Shown here: piece by piece, positions 16,243 to 25,207 of the stretch
Layout: each line of letters begins with the position of its first letter
Position numbering within the stretch: position 1 is the stretch's first letter
Assembly: GCF_034058155.1 (NCBI RefSeq)
Contig: NZ_CP139148.1
Location: 3,410,001 to 3,474,000, forward strand
DNA from: Flavobacterium sp. KACC 22761
GTDB taxonomy: Bacteria > Bacteroidota > Bacteroidia > Flavobacteriales > Flavobacteriaceae
DNA length: 64,000 nt
Direction of reading: 5' to 3'
The notes under the pieces: model-generated
Seen by the model: the letters and a program-made list of their open reading frames with translations, nothing else
What the model was told of the DNA's origin: nothing
Database searches by the model: none
Position numbers and translations under genes: made by a program

Positions 16243-16704
16243 TTATTTTTTCATTTTCGATAATTCAACTTCAAGTTTATCAAAGTTTTCTTCGTTTTTA
16301 TCGACAACGTAAGGTTTCAGTTTTTGGCATTCTTCAACTGTTTCAAAAAGCATTTTAAAAACAACTTTAGTTTTGTTTTCATCAACCGTTTCAAATGTGG
16401 TGAGAATTTGGAACAACGGTTTGGAATAACGTTTCCAAGCAATAAGATTTGGCCTGTCAATTTTTATGAATTCGCATTCATTTTCAAAATTTCCTCTTTC
16501 AGGACCGTGCATTGTAAATTTCCATCTTCCGCCTTCGCGAAAATCAAATTCGTGAAAAGTATTGGTAAAGCCTTTTGGTCCCCACCAATTTTTCAAATGA
16601 TCAGGATCACTCCAAGCTTTAAAAACCAGTTCTTGGGGAAAATTCAGAACTCGGGTTGTCACGATTTCTGATTCTGGCGTGGTTTTGGTAATTTCTGATT
16701 TCAT
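16243..16704 (-). CDS. SRPBCC (AHSA1-like) protein
   Basis: A 153-residue protein of the activator-of-Hsp90-ATPase-homologue-1-like group within the SRPBCC fold. The characteristic motifs are FPQELVFKAWSDPDHLKNWW, GPKGFTNT, and FREGGRWKFTMHGP. These bacterial proteins have a hydrophobic ligand cavity; most have no known role. I chose the ATG at 16704; one seven codons upstream (MYQIKNK) is less likely. The next gene upstream, the antiporter, ends 43 bases away. Confidence 0.85.
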   Translation of the reverse strand: MKSEITKTTPESEIVTTRVLNFPQELVFKAWSDPDHLKNWWGPKGFTNTFHEFDFREGGRWKFTMHGPERGNFENECEFIKIDRPNLIAWKRYSKPLFQILTTFETVDENKTKVVFKMLFETVEECQKLKPYVVDKNEENFDKLEVELSKMKK

Positions 16705-16747
16705 TTTATTTTTTATTTGATACATTAAAAATAAAACAATTATCTGC

Positions 16748-18016
16748 TTAATGCTGTTTTTCTTTCAAAGAATTTATTTTTTTAACAATCCAAGGCAACG
16801 TAAGTCCTTGCCCAATAATGGTTATCAATACAACTGCTACAGAAATAAAAATTATAGCATTTCGTTCCGGAAAAGGAGTTCCATCTTCTAAAACTTTGGG
16901 TAAACCTAGGGCAATTGCGAGAGAGACAATGCCACGCATGCCGGACCAGCTTATAATTAAACTATTGCCAAAATCAAGCAATGCATGCTCGCTGACTTTC
17001 CGTTTTCTTTTTTTGTTCTTTTGAAAAGCCTTCTGCAGATTCTTCTTTTGGAAAAAGACCCTTGTCATTCTCGTTAACAATGCGATGATTGTAATTATTA
17101 TAGCATAACCAATATAAGGCAGAATCATGCCGTCGTCAATATCTTTCAGAATGTATCGAAAATTGAGTCCGATTAAGATAAAAATCAATCCGTTGAGCAG
17201 AAAAATAATAACATCCCAAAGACTTCTAGCATTATTTTTTAAATTTTCAGGCAAAATTTTGTTGCTGAAACGCGCCATCGCCAAACCTAATATAACAACA
17301 GCAATTACGCCCGAAACATGCAAATGTTCAGCGACTAAATAAGTTACAAAAGGCATAAGCAACATAAAACTGACAGTGACATTCATATTGTTGCGTACTT
17401 TTTTCAGAATAAAACCTAAAATTTTGCCCATTACAAAACCCACTAAAAATCCGCCACCAAGCAAGAAAACAAATTCGAATGTCGCTTTCCAGATTATAAA
17501 TGCAGAACCCATAACGGCCGCCACGGCAAAACGATAAGCAACTAATGCAGATGCATCGTTTATCAGGCTTTCGCCTTCAAGTATCGTCAAGGTTTTTTCT
17601 GGAATGTCGAGCCCTTTTGTGATATTTACTGCTGCAACGGCATCTGTTGCTGAAAGTATAGCGCCAAGAACAAATGACAAAGGCCAGCTCATGCCCGGAA
17701 TCATATAATGCGAAACTACCGCAATCCAAAATGTAGTAAGGAAAACTAACGGAATGGCTAATGTGCTTATCGTGCTTAGGTTTGTTTTGAAATGTTTTGG
17801 TGAAATATTAAACGAAGCGTCATACAATAATGGAGGCAGAAATATCAAGAAAATAATTTCGGGATTAATTTCAATTTCATTCATTGTCGGAATAAAACCA
17901 ATAGCAACTCCAACAATAACCAAAAGAATAGGATAGGGCAGTTTTGATTTTTCAGCAAAAGCAGAAAGACCAATTACAATGGCTAATATGAAAATGATTA
18001 TGGTGTAGTTTTCCAT
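16748..18016 (-). CDS. CPA1-family Na+/H+ antiporter
   Basis: A 422-residue inner-membrane monovalent cation/proton exchanger with about 12 hydrophobic segments. The CPA1 family motifs are visible: FLPPLLYDASFNI in the early part, GAILSATDAVAAV, and GESLINDASALVAYR carrying the ND pair of the transport site. A short lysine-rich loop (KNKKRKRKVSEH) precedes the last helices. No C-terminal regulatory domain is present. Probable role: pH or sodium homeostasis. The 18017-18146 spacer shows only a near-consensus TATCTTTT. Confidence 0.93.
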   Translation of the reverse strand: MENYTIIIFILAIVIGLSAFAEKSKLPYPILLVIVGVAIGFIPTMNEIEINPEIIFLIFLPPLLYDASFNISPKHFKTNLSTISTLAIPLVFLTTFWIAVVSHYMIPGMSWPLSFVLGAILSATDAVAAVNITKGLDIPEKTLTILEGESLINDASALVAYRFAVAAVMGSAFIIWKATFEFVFLLGGGFLVGFVMGKILGFILKKVRNNMNVTVSFMLLMPFVTYLVAEHLHVSGVIAVVILGLAMARFSNKILPENLKNNARSLWDVIIFLLNGLIFILIGLNFRYILKDIDDGMILPYIGYAIIITIIALLTRMTRVFFQKKNLQKAFQKNKKRKRKVSEHALLDFGNSLIISWSGMRGIVSLAIALGLPKVLEDGTPFPERNAIIFISVAVVLITIIGQGLTLPWIVKKINSLKEKQH

Positions 18017-18146
18017 TTTTTAAAGTTTAAAAAAGATAGTAAACATATTGCAAAAAGAATGTGTTTTTGAGTTAATTAATTGATTCCAAGATTTTGTACT
18101 GGCTTTTTAATATCAATACAAAACCTTAGCTTAAAATTGTTGTATT

Positions 18147-18899
18147 TCACGATTCGTCACTATCTCCGTTATAGAATTCCGTAAGGGCAGTGTCTTCAAA
18201 AAAATGAAATTCTTTTTTTACTGGGAAAGTTTCAGATGTTGAAGGCATGTTTTCTTCCATTGTATTTGTTTCTGTTGTTGTGCTCTCACTTTTTTCAAAA
18301 TTATAAGACATTTCAACGATACTTCCTGCACCACCAGAATATGCAGTTAAAGTGTTTAAAACAAGATCTTTTTCAATATATTTAAATGTACTGGAAATAG
18401 CATTATGCGGACCGCCAAAGAGATAAATACGCAGTTCTTCTTTTTCTATACTGATAGTCTCAGTGTACATTTTAAAATCATTTTCGTTGTATTCAGGGGG
18501 CATTACAATATTGGAAATTTTATCTAAACGATATGATTTATCTGCATTTTGTAAAAGAATTAACATAGGTCTTTTGAAAGTATTATTTTCCTTGTGTTTT
18601 AATACAACAGCAATATCAGGTAAATTGTCATTGTTTAAATATCCTTCAGCTTTATATTGTACCTCATAAACGTCGGAGTTAGGAAGAAAGTCTGCAATTT
18701 TATTTCCTGTTTCAGGATAGGTAACATCATTAGGTTCTCCAGAAACAGTTTCCTCGTACTCTTCTTCCGTACAGTCGTGCTCAGGAAGGCTGTCGATTAT
18801 AGAAACATTTTTTTTTAGACTTATTGTTTCTTTTTTATTGCAAGATTGAATTGTATAAGCAAATGAAATTGCTATGATAGGTAAAATTAGTTTTTTCAT
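18147..18899 (-). CDS. Lipoprotein of unknown function
   Basis: A 250-residue predicted lipoprotein: signal MKKLILPIIAISFAYTIQSC with the lipobox cysteine at residue 20. The mature part contains YKAEGYLNNDNLPDIAVVLK, a pattern found in FG-GAP/VCBS-like proteins that track a quantity with growth of calcium-binding type loops (DNLPD), but only a single unit is seen. It ends in an acidic tail (FYNGDSDES). Function unknown. The glycine-rich AYSGGAGSIVEM segment is conserved-looking. Stands alone. Confidence 0.75.
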   Translation of the reverse strand: MKKLILPIIAISFAYTIQSCNKKETISLKKNVSIIDSLPEHDCTEEEYEETVSGEPNDVTYPETGNKIADFLPNSDVYEVQYKAEGYLNNDNLPDIAVVLKHKENNTFKRPMLILLQNADKSYRLDKISNIVMPPEYNENDFKMYTETISIEKEELRIYLFGGPHNAISSTFKYIEKDLVLNTLTAYSGGAGSIVEMSYNFEKSESTTTETNTMEENMPSTSETFPVKKEFHFFEDTALTEFYNGDSDES

Positions 18900-18945
18900 T
18901 TAAAAAAAAATAGAAAAATGTTAATAAACAATAATTTACTTTTTA

Positions 18946-19569
18946 CTAGCTGATTGGGAAATATTCAATCAATAAACGATTTCCTTCTTTCCATTTTATC
19001 CAACCCGATTTTATTTCATTTTTTGCATCATCACATTCTGAAGTGAAAATTTCAATCCAGTCTCCTTTCGTTGATCTAACTTGAAAACAATCCTCTCCAG
19101 AGTATTTAATTACTGTCGCATTTTTATTGGGTAATTTATAGATTTTGTCCGTTTTTGAGACTCTTTCAATTCTAAACATATCTTGAAGATACTTTTCCCA
19201 ATTTTTAAATTCGGTTATTTTACTTTTTTTAATCCAAAGTGATTTTCCGGATTTATTATCTACAATTATTTTAAACCAATTATTTTCCTGTTTCTCGCAA
19301 CGAAAGACAAAGAAATTGTAATCCAGCCAAAGTACTTCTGGTTTCAACCATTTTTGCTCATTTTTAAGATCTTTAATATTCCAGCTATTGATCGATTTAT
19401 CATTAAAAAAACGAATAGTTTTTATAGGCTCTTTATCATTTATTGAAGAATAAAATGACAAAACAGTTTGATCATTAAATTTAATGGAAATCAAACCAAT
19501 TCCTAAGTTTGTTTGTGCCAATATCGAAATAGACAAAATCAGGAAAAGTAAGGTTAGTTTTAGTTTCAT
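18946..19569 (-). CDS. Exported protein with an SH3-like C-terminus
   Basis: A 207-residue protein with a signal peptide (MKLKLTLLFLILSISILAQ). The C-terminal third (IYKLPNKNATVIKYSGEDC through CFQVRSTKGDWIEIF to KSGWIKWKEGN) has the layout of a bacterial SH3 domain: two short strands, an RST.GDWIEI turn and a GWIKW end. Such domains often bind peptidoglycan or peptides in the periplasm. The N-terminal part is not recognised. Downstream by 46 bases lies the orphan lipoprotein gene on the same strand. Confidence 0.7.
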   Translation of the reverse strand: MKLKLTLLFLILSISILAQTNLGIGLISIKFNDQTVLSFYSSINDKEPIKTIRFFNDKSINSWNIKDLKNEQKWLKPEVLWLDYNFFVFRCEKQENNWFKIIVDNKSGKSLWIKKSKITEFKNWEKYLQDMFRIERVSKTDKIYKLPNKNATVIKYSGEDCFQVRSTKGDWIEIFTSECDDAKNEIKSGWIKWKEGNRLLIEYFPIS

Positions 19570-19710
19570 TTTATGGCGTATTGTTTTTTCTATTTCTTGA
19601 TTCCAAATTTCTTCAGCATTTTGTTTAAAAATGAAAATTTGAAGGTATTTTTATTTATAACTTATGGATTATGTTTTTAATATTTCTGAGCAATACAAAA
19701 TATGAATTAT

Positions 19711-19830
19711 TTAATTGTCGTTAATATAAGCATTATGTATTTCTCGTACATAGTTATATTCTGGTATCTTTTTGAAACCAAATTCGCTTTCGAGAAATTC
19801 AAAATATTTATTAATGCTGTTTTCTAACAT
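19711..19830 (-). pseudogene. 39-codon ORF, likely a gene remnant
   Basis: The minus strand carries an ATG at 19830 and a stop at 19711, encoding 39 residues (MLENSINKYFEFLESEFGFK at the start, then PEYNYVREIHNAYINDN). The composition looks like real coding sequence and like the N-terminus of a longer Bacteroidota hypothetical protein that stops early. It is too short to be sure. The rest of the 19570-19943 gap holds only AT-rich DNA with no other signal. Confidence 0.4.
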
Positions 19831-19943
19831 TTTTGTAATGTCTAAACTGTTGCTTATTTATTAGTTTGATATTTTAAAAGCCATTTTCGATTTGTCAAAT
19901 CGTACAAATACATAATAACTTTATTAGTTGTTAGTGAGAGTTT

Positions 19944-20246
19944 TTATTCGATTTTATCGTTAGGGTGTGGATATCTTGTGTAAATTTTATTTTCAATTTG
20001 TTGCAGAAATTCGGGATATGTTTTTGCAATCCAATTTTTTAATTGTTCAACGTTCTCAATCTTCTTAATTATTTGTTTGGCTTTATTTGTAATTGTTAAT
20101 TCATTATTATTCTTGACAATTTGATATAATGTCCATAGTTTCTTTTCATGTTCTCTATAAAATTCCGGCCTGTCCCCGTAATATAAACTATCTGCCAAGT
20201 AATCATAACTATAACCGTTCACAAAAACATAAAACTCTGGTATCAT
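19944..20246 (-). CDS. Small hypothetical protein
   Basis: A 100-residue protein, MIPEFYVFVNGYSYDYLADS at the start, mostly helical, with TYPEFLQQIENKIYTRYPHP near the end. Charged and tyrosine-rich, no signal peptide or membrane segment. I do not recognise a family. The surroundings (a short remnant ORF, orphan secreted proteins) resemble an accessory patch in which small immunity-like proteins are common, but there is no toxin partner here. Confidence 0.6.
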   Translation of the reverse strand: MIPEFYVFVNGYSYDYLADSLYYGDRPEFYREHEKKLWTLYQIVKNNNELTITNKAKQIIKKIENVEQLKNWIAKTYPEFLQQIENKIYTRYPHPNDKIE

Positions 20247-20404
20247 AATACTAATAATATTCTAGTTAATTTAAAATTTGAGGTAAATTAAGTTCTAATT
20301 TTGGATTTACCAAATTGTCGATATCAACTATTACTTTGTTTTATTTAGAATTTGTAAAATCTTTAGATCTCCAAAACTGAAAAACGTTTTGATTGTTTTG
20401 GTAG

Positions 20405-20512
20405 TGTCAGCTCCTTAATAATGACATAATTATATGGTTATGCCATACCTGTCATGTTTTAAAAATGTCATGTTGTCAGATGATTTTTAGAGCTCTGACG
20501 CTAAAACTGACA
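20405..20512 (+). promoter_or_regulatory. Cluster of TGTCA/TGACA motifs upstream of dnaK
   Basis: Six exact pentamers TGTCA or TGACA start at 20405, 20422, 20450, 20466, 20474 and 20508, plus a near copy TGACG at 20496, all within 108 bases and in both senses. Chance expectation is well below one. GTCATGTTTTAAAAATGTCA is a pair spaced 16 bases apart. It probably is an operator region for dnaK. The rest of the 20247-20598 gap shows nothing else except the element below. Confidence 0.5.
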
Positions 20513-20528
20513 ATTTTATTTAGTTTTT

Positions 20529-20549
20529 TATCTTGGCACAAAGATTGAC
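20529..20549 (+). promoter_or_regulatory. Candidate dnaK promoter
   Basis: TATCTTGG (20529-20536) is one base off TAnnTTTG. Overlapping it, TGGCAC (20534-20539), a 5-base gap and TTGAC (20545-20549) resemble the sigma-54 layout TGGCAC-N5-TTGC, but the -12 GC is GA here. Either reading gives a leader of about 40-60 bases. Confidence 0.35.
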
Positions 20550-20598
20550 TTATGCCACATGAGTTTAAAAATTAAATCAAAAATTAAATATATAAAAA

Positions 20599-22479
20599 AT
20601 GGGTAAAATAATCGGAATTGACTTAGGTACGACGAACTCTTGTGTTTCTGTAATGGAAGGTAACGAAGCAGTTGTTATCCCTAACGCAGAAGGAAAAAGA
20701 ACTACACCATCTATCATCGCTTTTGTTGAAGGTGGAGAAATTAAAGTAGGTGATCCTGCAAAAAGACAAGCAGTAACGAATCCTACAAAAACGATTGCTT
20801 CTATTAAACGTTTTATGGGACACACTTTTGCTGAAACTGAAGGAGAAGCAAAAAGAGTTCCTTACAGTGTTGTAAAAGGTGACAACAATACGCCACGTGT
20901 GGATATTGACGGTCGTTTATACACTGCTCAAGAATTGTCTGCAATGACACTTCAAAAAATGAAAAAAACTGCTGAAGACTATTTAGGTCAAACAGTAACT
21001 GAGGCAGTTATTACAGTTCCTGCTTACTTTAACGATGCGCAGCGTCAAGCTACAAAAGAAGCTGGAGAAATTGCTGGTCTTAAAGTTATGCGTATCATCA
21101 ACGAGCCAACTGCTGCTGCACTTGCTTATGGATTAGATAAAAAAGGAAATGATCAAAAAATTGCTGTTTACGATTTAGGTGGAGGTACTTTTGATATCTC
21201 TGTTCTTGAATTAGGAGACGGTGTATTTGAAGTATTATCTACAAATGGTGATACTCACTTAGGTGGTGATGATTTTGACCAAGTTATTATTGACTGGTTA
21301 GCTGACGAATTCAAATCTGAAGAAGGAATTGATTTACGTTTAGATCCAATGTCATTACAGCGTTTGAAAGAAGCTGCTGAGAAAGCTAAGATTGAATTAT
21401 CATCTTCTGCTGAAACAGAAATCAACTTGCCATACGTAACGGCTACTGCTTCTGGACCAAAACACTTAGTGAAAAAATTATCTAGAGCTAAATTTGAGCA
21501 ATTATCTGATTCTTTAGTAAAACGTTCTATGGAGCCAGTTGCTAAAGCATTAAAAGATGCAGGTTTATCTACATCTGATATCGACGAAGTAATCCTTGTT
21601 GGAGGTTCTACTCGTATGCCAAGAATCGCTGACGAAGTGGAGAAATTCTTCGGTAAAAAAGCTTCTAAAGGTGTTAACCCTGATGAGGTTGTGGCTATTG
21701 GAGCAGCTATTCAAGGTGGAGTTTTATCTGGAGATGTAAAAGATGTATTGTTGCTTGACGTAACACCTCTTTCTTTAGGTATCGAAACTATGGGTGGTGT
21801 ATTGACTAAATTAATCGAGTCTAACACAACTATCCCAACTAAAAAATCTCAAGTATTCTCTACTGCTGCTGATTCTCAACCATCTGTTGAAATCCACGTA
21901 TTACAAGGAGAAAGAGCAATGGCTGCTGATAACAAAACTATCGGTCGTTTCCACTTAGACGGTATTCCACCAGCACCAAGAGGAGTTCCTCAAATCGAAG
22001 TAACTTTCGATATCGATGCTAATGGTATCATCAAAGTTTCTGCAACTGATAAAGGAACAGGAAAATCTCACGATATCCGTATCGAAGCTTCTTCTGGATT
22101 AACAGCTGAAGAAATCGAAAAAATGAAAAAAGATGCTGAAGCTAACGCTGATGCTGACAGAATTGCAAAAGAAAGAGCTGAGAAATTGAACGAAGCTGAC
22201 AGTACTATCTTCCAAACTGAATCTCAATTGAAAGAGTTAGGAGATAAATTGACAGACGATCAAAAAACAGCTATCGAATATGCTTTAACTGAATTGAGAA
22301 TGGCTCACCAATCTCAAGATCTTGACGCAATCCAAAAAGGATTAGACAATGTAAATGCAGCTTGGAAAACAGCTACAGAAGCAATGTACGCTCAAGGTGG
22401 TGACGCTCAACAAGCAGCTCCACAACAAGAGCAATCTGGAGACAATGTTGAAGACGTTGAATTCGAAGAAGTAAAATAA
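20599..22479 (+). CDS. dnaK: Chaperone DnaK (Hsp70)
   Basis: ATP-dependent chaperone that folds and rescues proteins with DnaJ and GrpE in the cytosol. The 626 residues begin with the phosphate-1 loop [16 protein letters not shown], continue with [16 protein letters not shown] and [20 protein letters not shown], carry the substrate-binding domain ([14 protein letters not shown] onward) and end in the acidic lid tail [10 protein letters not shown]. No dnaJ or grpE is adjacent; a terminator follows directly. Codon use is that of a highly expressed gene. It is unlinked to neighbours, so transcription depends on its own promoter region. Confidence 0.99.
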   Translation: MGKIIGIDLGTTNSCVSVMEGNEAVVIPNAEGKRTTPSIIAFVEGGEIKVGDPAKRQAVTNPTKTIASIKRFMGHTFAETEGEAKRVPYSVVKGDNNTPRVDIDGRLYTAQELSAMTLQKMKKTAEDYLGQTVTEAVITVPAYFNDAQRQATKEAGEIAGLKVMRIINEPTAAALAYGLDKKGNDQKIAVYDLGGGTFDISVLELGDGVFEVLSTNGDTHLGGDDFDQVIIDWLADEFKSEEGIDLRLDPMSLQRLKEAAEKAKIELSSSAETEINLPYVTATASGPKHLVKKLSRAKFEQLSDSLVKRSMEPVAKALKDAGLSTSDIDEVILVGGSTRMPRIADEVEKFFGKKASKGVNPDEVVAIGAAIQGGVLSGDVKDVLLLDVTPLSLGIETMGGVLTKLIESNTTIPTKKSQVFSTAADSQPSVEIHVLQGERAMAADNKTIGRFHLDGIPPAPRGVPQIEVTFDIDANGIIKVSATDKGTGKSHDIRIEASSGLTAEEIEKMKKDAEANADADRIAKERAEKLNEADSTIFQTESQLKELGDKLTDDQKTAIEYALTELRMAHQSQDLDAIQKGLDNVNAAWKTATEAMYAQGGDAQQAAPQQEQSGDNVEDVEFEEVK

Positions 22480-22521
22480 TTCTTTAGTACTAAGTAATTA
22501 GTACAAAGTATTAAGATAGAA

Positions 22522-22550
22522 AACCGAGTCAGAAATGGCTCGGTTTTTTT
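22522..22550 (+). terminator. dnaK terminator
   Basis: AACCGAG (22522-22528) and CTCGGTT (22539-22545) stem followed by a seven-T run. Confidence 0.85.
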
Positions 22551-22571
22551 ATGGGCATTGTTTTCGTTTTT

Positions 22572-22596
22572 AAACCTGACAGGTTTTTAAAACCTA
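22572..22596. repeat. Palindromic repeat split by the IS element
   Basis: AAACCTGACAGGTTTT (22572-22587) is followed by TAAAACCTA, and the sequence continues after the IS as TCGGGTTT. Removing the IS and one copy of CTA restores an imperfect palindrome of the common AAACCTGACAGGTTT type. Confidence 0.65.
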
Positions 22597-22636
22597 TGTC
22601 TCGTCCTGAAAAAAGTTGACTATAATTAACTTAATT

Positions 22637-23011
22637 ATGTCACTAACAAGAGAAGTATTTAAAAGAATTGTGCCTGATTGCACTTACAGTGAGGCATTCA
22701 AAAAACAGGTTGTAAAAGAATTTGAACTGGGATTATTTTGCAAGGCAGATCTTCGCCGTCGTTACCAAATCAGAAGTCATAGCTGTATCGACAGTTGGTT
22801 AAGAAAATATGGTAAATTTACATATCTGGAAAAACTAACACTGGGACGACCTATGAAAGATCCTCAATCTCAACGCATCAAAGAACTCGAAGCTCAATTA
22901 GCTAAGAAAGAGCAAGAATTATTGGTCTTTAAAAAGTTTATTGAAATAGCCGAACGCGAGCTAAAAATCGAGATTGTAAAAAAGTCTGGTTCCAAGCAGT
23001 CCAAGAAATAA
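22637..23011 (+). CDS. IS3-family transposase OrfA
   Basis: A 124-residue DNA-binding subunit with an N-terminal helix-turn-helix (about 20-70, VVKEFELGLFCKADLRRRYQ and IRSHSCIDSWLRKYG) and a C-terminal leucine-zipper-like coiled coil (IKELEAQLAKKEQELLVFKK). It binds the terminal repeats. I chose ATG 22637 (MSLTREVF); an earlier ATG at 22616 lies within the left terminal repeat. Near its end AAAAAAG (22978-22984) allows -1 frameshifting into OrfB. Confidence 0.9.
   Translation: MSLTREVFKRIVPDCTYSEAFKKQVVKEFELGLFCKADLRRRYQIRSHSCIDSWLRKYGKFTYLEKLTLGRPMKDPQSQRIKELEAQLAKKEQELLVFKKFIEIAERELKIEIVKKSGSKQSKK
22978..22984 (+). other. Programmed -1 frameshift site
   Basis: The heptamer A AAA AAG in the OrfA frame (codons AAA AAG) is the usual slippery site of IS3-family elements. 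After a -1 slip the reading frame is open without a stop into OrfB, giving VWFQAVQEINRIYRV and onward. Confidence 0.75.
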
Positions 23012-23904
23012 ATCGTATATACAGGGTTAGTCCTTGTGAAATATGTCGATTGTTTGGATACAGTAAACAAGCTTATTACAAACGAAAATCACATCTATTA
23101 AAGTCAATTCCCGACAAAGTACATCTCAAATCTTTGGTAATGTCGGTTCGTCAAAAGCTGCCAAAAACCGGTGGCAGAAAACTGCATTATATGCTGAAAG
23201 ATGATTTAAAAAGACATCAAATAAAGATTGGCAGAGATAAATTGTTTGATTTTTTACGTGATGAATATTTATTAGTCCCTAAAGCTAGAAGATATTACAA
23301 GACAACAAATTCAAGACATTGGATGCGTAAATATCCAAATTTAATAAAAGAAATCAAGCTCAATGAGCCTGAGCAGGTTTGGGTTGCTGATATTACTTAT
23401 CTAAGAACTAAAGAACAAACATATTACCTGCATTTGATAACAGATGCATACTCGAAGAAAATTGTAGGTTATAATTTATCGGATAATTTAATGGCTTCTT
23501 CTACATTAGAAGCTTTAAAGATGGCTGTCGGTAATAGGAAATACAGCAGAAATCTCATACATCATTCAGATAGAGGTCTTCAATATTGCAGCAAAGAGTA
23601 CACGGAATATTTATCTCAAAGCAAGATTCTGATAAGTATGACACAAAACTATGATCCATATGAAAATGCAGTTGCAGAAAGAGTAAATGGTATTTTAAAA
23701 GAAGAATTTGGATTATCTGAAATCTTTGAAGATTTTGAAAATCTGAAAAAGCAAGCTCTAGAATCTATTTTATTTTATAATCAAATAAGAGTGCATTTAT
23801 CAATAAATATGCTGACTCCAAATCAAGCACATTTACAAAATCAAATCAAACTCAAAAGATGGAAAAAAACAAATCGGAACAAAAATAATTCTGTTCCGAT
23901 TTAA
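22985..23904 (+). CDS. IS3-family transposase OrfB (via frameshift)
   Basis: The catalytic DDE integrase part, made as the OrfAB fusion after -1 frameshifting. From about 23050 it holds the HTH-like FGYSKQAYYKRKSHLL region, then the DDE core: WVADITYLRTKEQTYYLHLI (first Asp), LIHHSDRGLQYCS (second Asp) and ENAVAERVNGILKEEFGL (Glu). There is no ATG in frame near 23050 (a TTG occurs there), which supports synthesis only by frameshifting. The frame is intact, so the element is potentially active. Confidence 0.9.
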
Positions 23905-24095
23905 TTAATTTTATATTACTAATCGAGTCAACCTTTTTCAGGACAACTCACTATCGGGTTTAATTTAGTGTAAAAGCAGTAAAAAGATTACTTTTTTATA
24001 TCACACCATTTTGCTAAATCTTTCAAAGTAAAATGAGAATTCTCATTTCCCATTCAAAATCTTTTTCGTAATATTACTATTGTAAATTTTCGTGA

Positions 24096-25166
24096 ATGAG
24101 AAAGATAAAATACAAGAAAGGGCGCAAACTACAGCATACTAGTTTAGAGTACACAGGATCTCATAAAGATTTTAAGACAGAGATGCAGCTTTTCGTCTAT
24201 AATGATGCAGATGTCATAGAATATGAGAAGTTTACAGTTTCGGCACTGAATTCGTGTTTTGATTTTACGAAAAACAATTGGCTCAATATCCATGGATTAA
24301 ATGATATTGATCTTATTAAAACAATTGGAGAACATTTTAAGCTAGACGACTTTTTGCTGGCCGACATTTTAAACACAACAAAAAGAACCAAACTTGAAGA
24401 ACAGCAAGAAGTTTTATTCTTTAATATAAAATCCCTTTTGCCTTCAGAATCTTCAGACGATCTTAAAGTAGAGCAGCTAAGTTTTATTTTGAAAGACGGG
24501 ATTTTGATTTCGTTTCAGGAAAAACGAAGTGATTTCTTCACACATATACGCGAGCGCCTGCGCACCCATGCAGGAATTGTCAGAACTAAAAAAGTCGATT
24601 ATCTGTTGTATTTATTGCTGGATGCTGTAATGGAAAACTTCTATATTACCATAGAAGATGAAGAAGAAAATATTGAAGAATTGATCAATTTGACTAAAAA
24701 GGGAGCAGATCCTATAATTTTAGAAAAGATCGAAAATCACCGTGACAATTTTAATTTCTTGAAACGTTCCATTGTGCCTCTAAGAGATTCTTTGTACTAT
24801 CTGAAAACCATTAAGGATGATGAAACAAATGGATTAATCCAAAAAGATACTTTTAATTTCTTTATCAGATTGCATCAAAAAAGTTTGGAGCTATTGGAAC
24901 AAATAGAATCCGATATGAGTTCATTAGAAAGTGCGTCTAACTTTTATTTTTCGGAACAAAGCCGAAAAATGAATGAAATCATGAAAACGCTAACGATTAT
25001 TTCTGCCATATTTATTCCGCTTACTTTTATTGTTGGAGTTTACGGAATGAATTTTGAAAATATGCCAGAGCTTAAAACACAAAACGGCTATTTTATAACT
25101 ATGGGATCCATGTTTTTCTTAGTTATAGCCTTAATTGTATATTTTAAAAGAAGACGTTGGTTTTAA
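24096..25166 (+). CDS. corA: CorA-family magnesium transporter
   Basis: A 356-residue pentameric channel for Mg2+ (possibly Co2+) in the inner membrane. The large N-terminal cytosolic domain is mostly helical. Two transmembrane helices lie at the C-terminus. The family signature GMN is in FIVGVYGMNFENMPEL, followed by the second helix (GSMFFLVIALIVYF) and a basic tail KRRRWF. The length is normal. It is 41 bases upstream of pta in the same direction, though a shared transcript is uncertain. The upstream AT-rich spacer lies just after the IS. Confidence 0.93.
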   Translation: MRKIKYKKGRKLQHTSLEYTGSHKDFKTEMQLFVYNDADVIEYEKFTVSALNSCFDFTKNNWLNIHGLNDIDLIKTIGEHFKLDDFLLADILNTTKRTKLEEQQEVLFFNIKSLLPSESSDDLKVEQLSFILKDGILISFQEKRSDFFTHIRERLRTHAGIVRTKKVDYLLYLLLDAVMENFYITIEDEEENIEELINLTKKGADPIILEKIENHRDNFNFLKRSIVPLRDSLYYLKTIKDDETNGLIQKDTFNFFIRLHQKSLELLEQIESDMSSLESASNFYFSEQSRKMNEIMKTLTIISAIFIPLTFIVGVYGMNFENMPELKTQNGYFITMGSMFFLVIALIVYFKRRRWF

Positions 25167-25207
25167 AATCAATTAGTACAAACAGCAGCAAATTAAACAT
25201 ATAAATT

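Larger units (their letters stand above)
22597..23950 (+). mobile_element. IS3-family insertion sequence, complete
   Basis: A 1354-bp element with ends beginning TG and finishing CA. The left end (22597-22620) and the inverted right end (23927-23950) share GTCCTGAAAAA and GTTGAC with three or four mismatches. A 3-bp target duplication CTA flanks it (22594-22596 and 23951-23953). It encodes OrfA and OrfB in overlapping frames joined by a slippery site. It lies between dnaK and corA, disrupting no gene. Confidence 0.9.

Noticed and set aside
20599..22479. dnaK as part of a dnaK-dnaJ operon
   Set aside because: A clear terminator follows dnaK, and the next genes are an IS element and corA.
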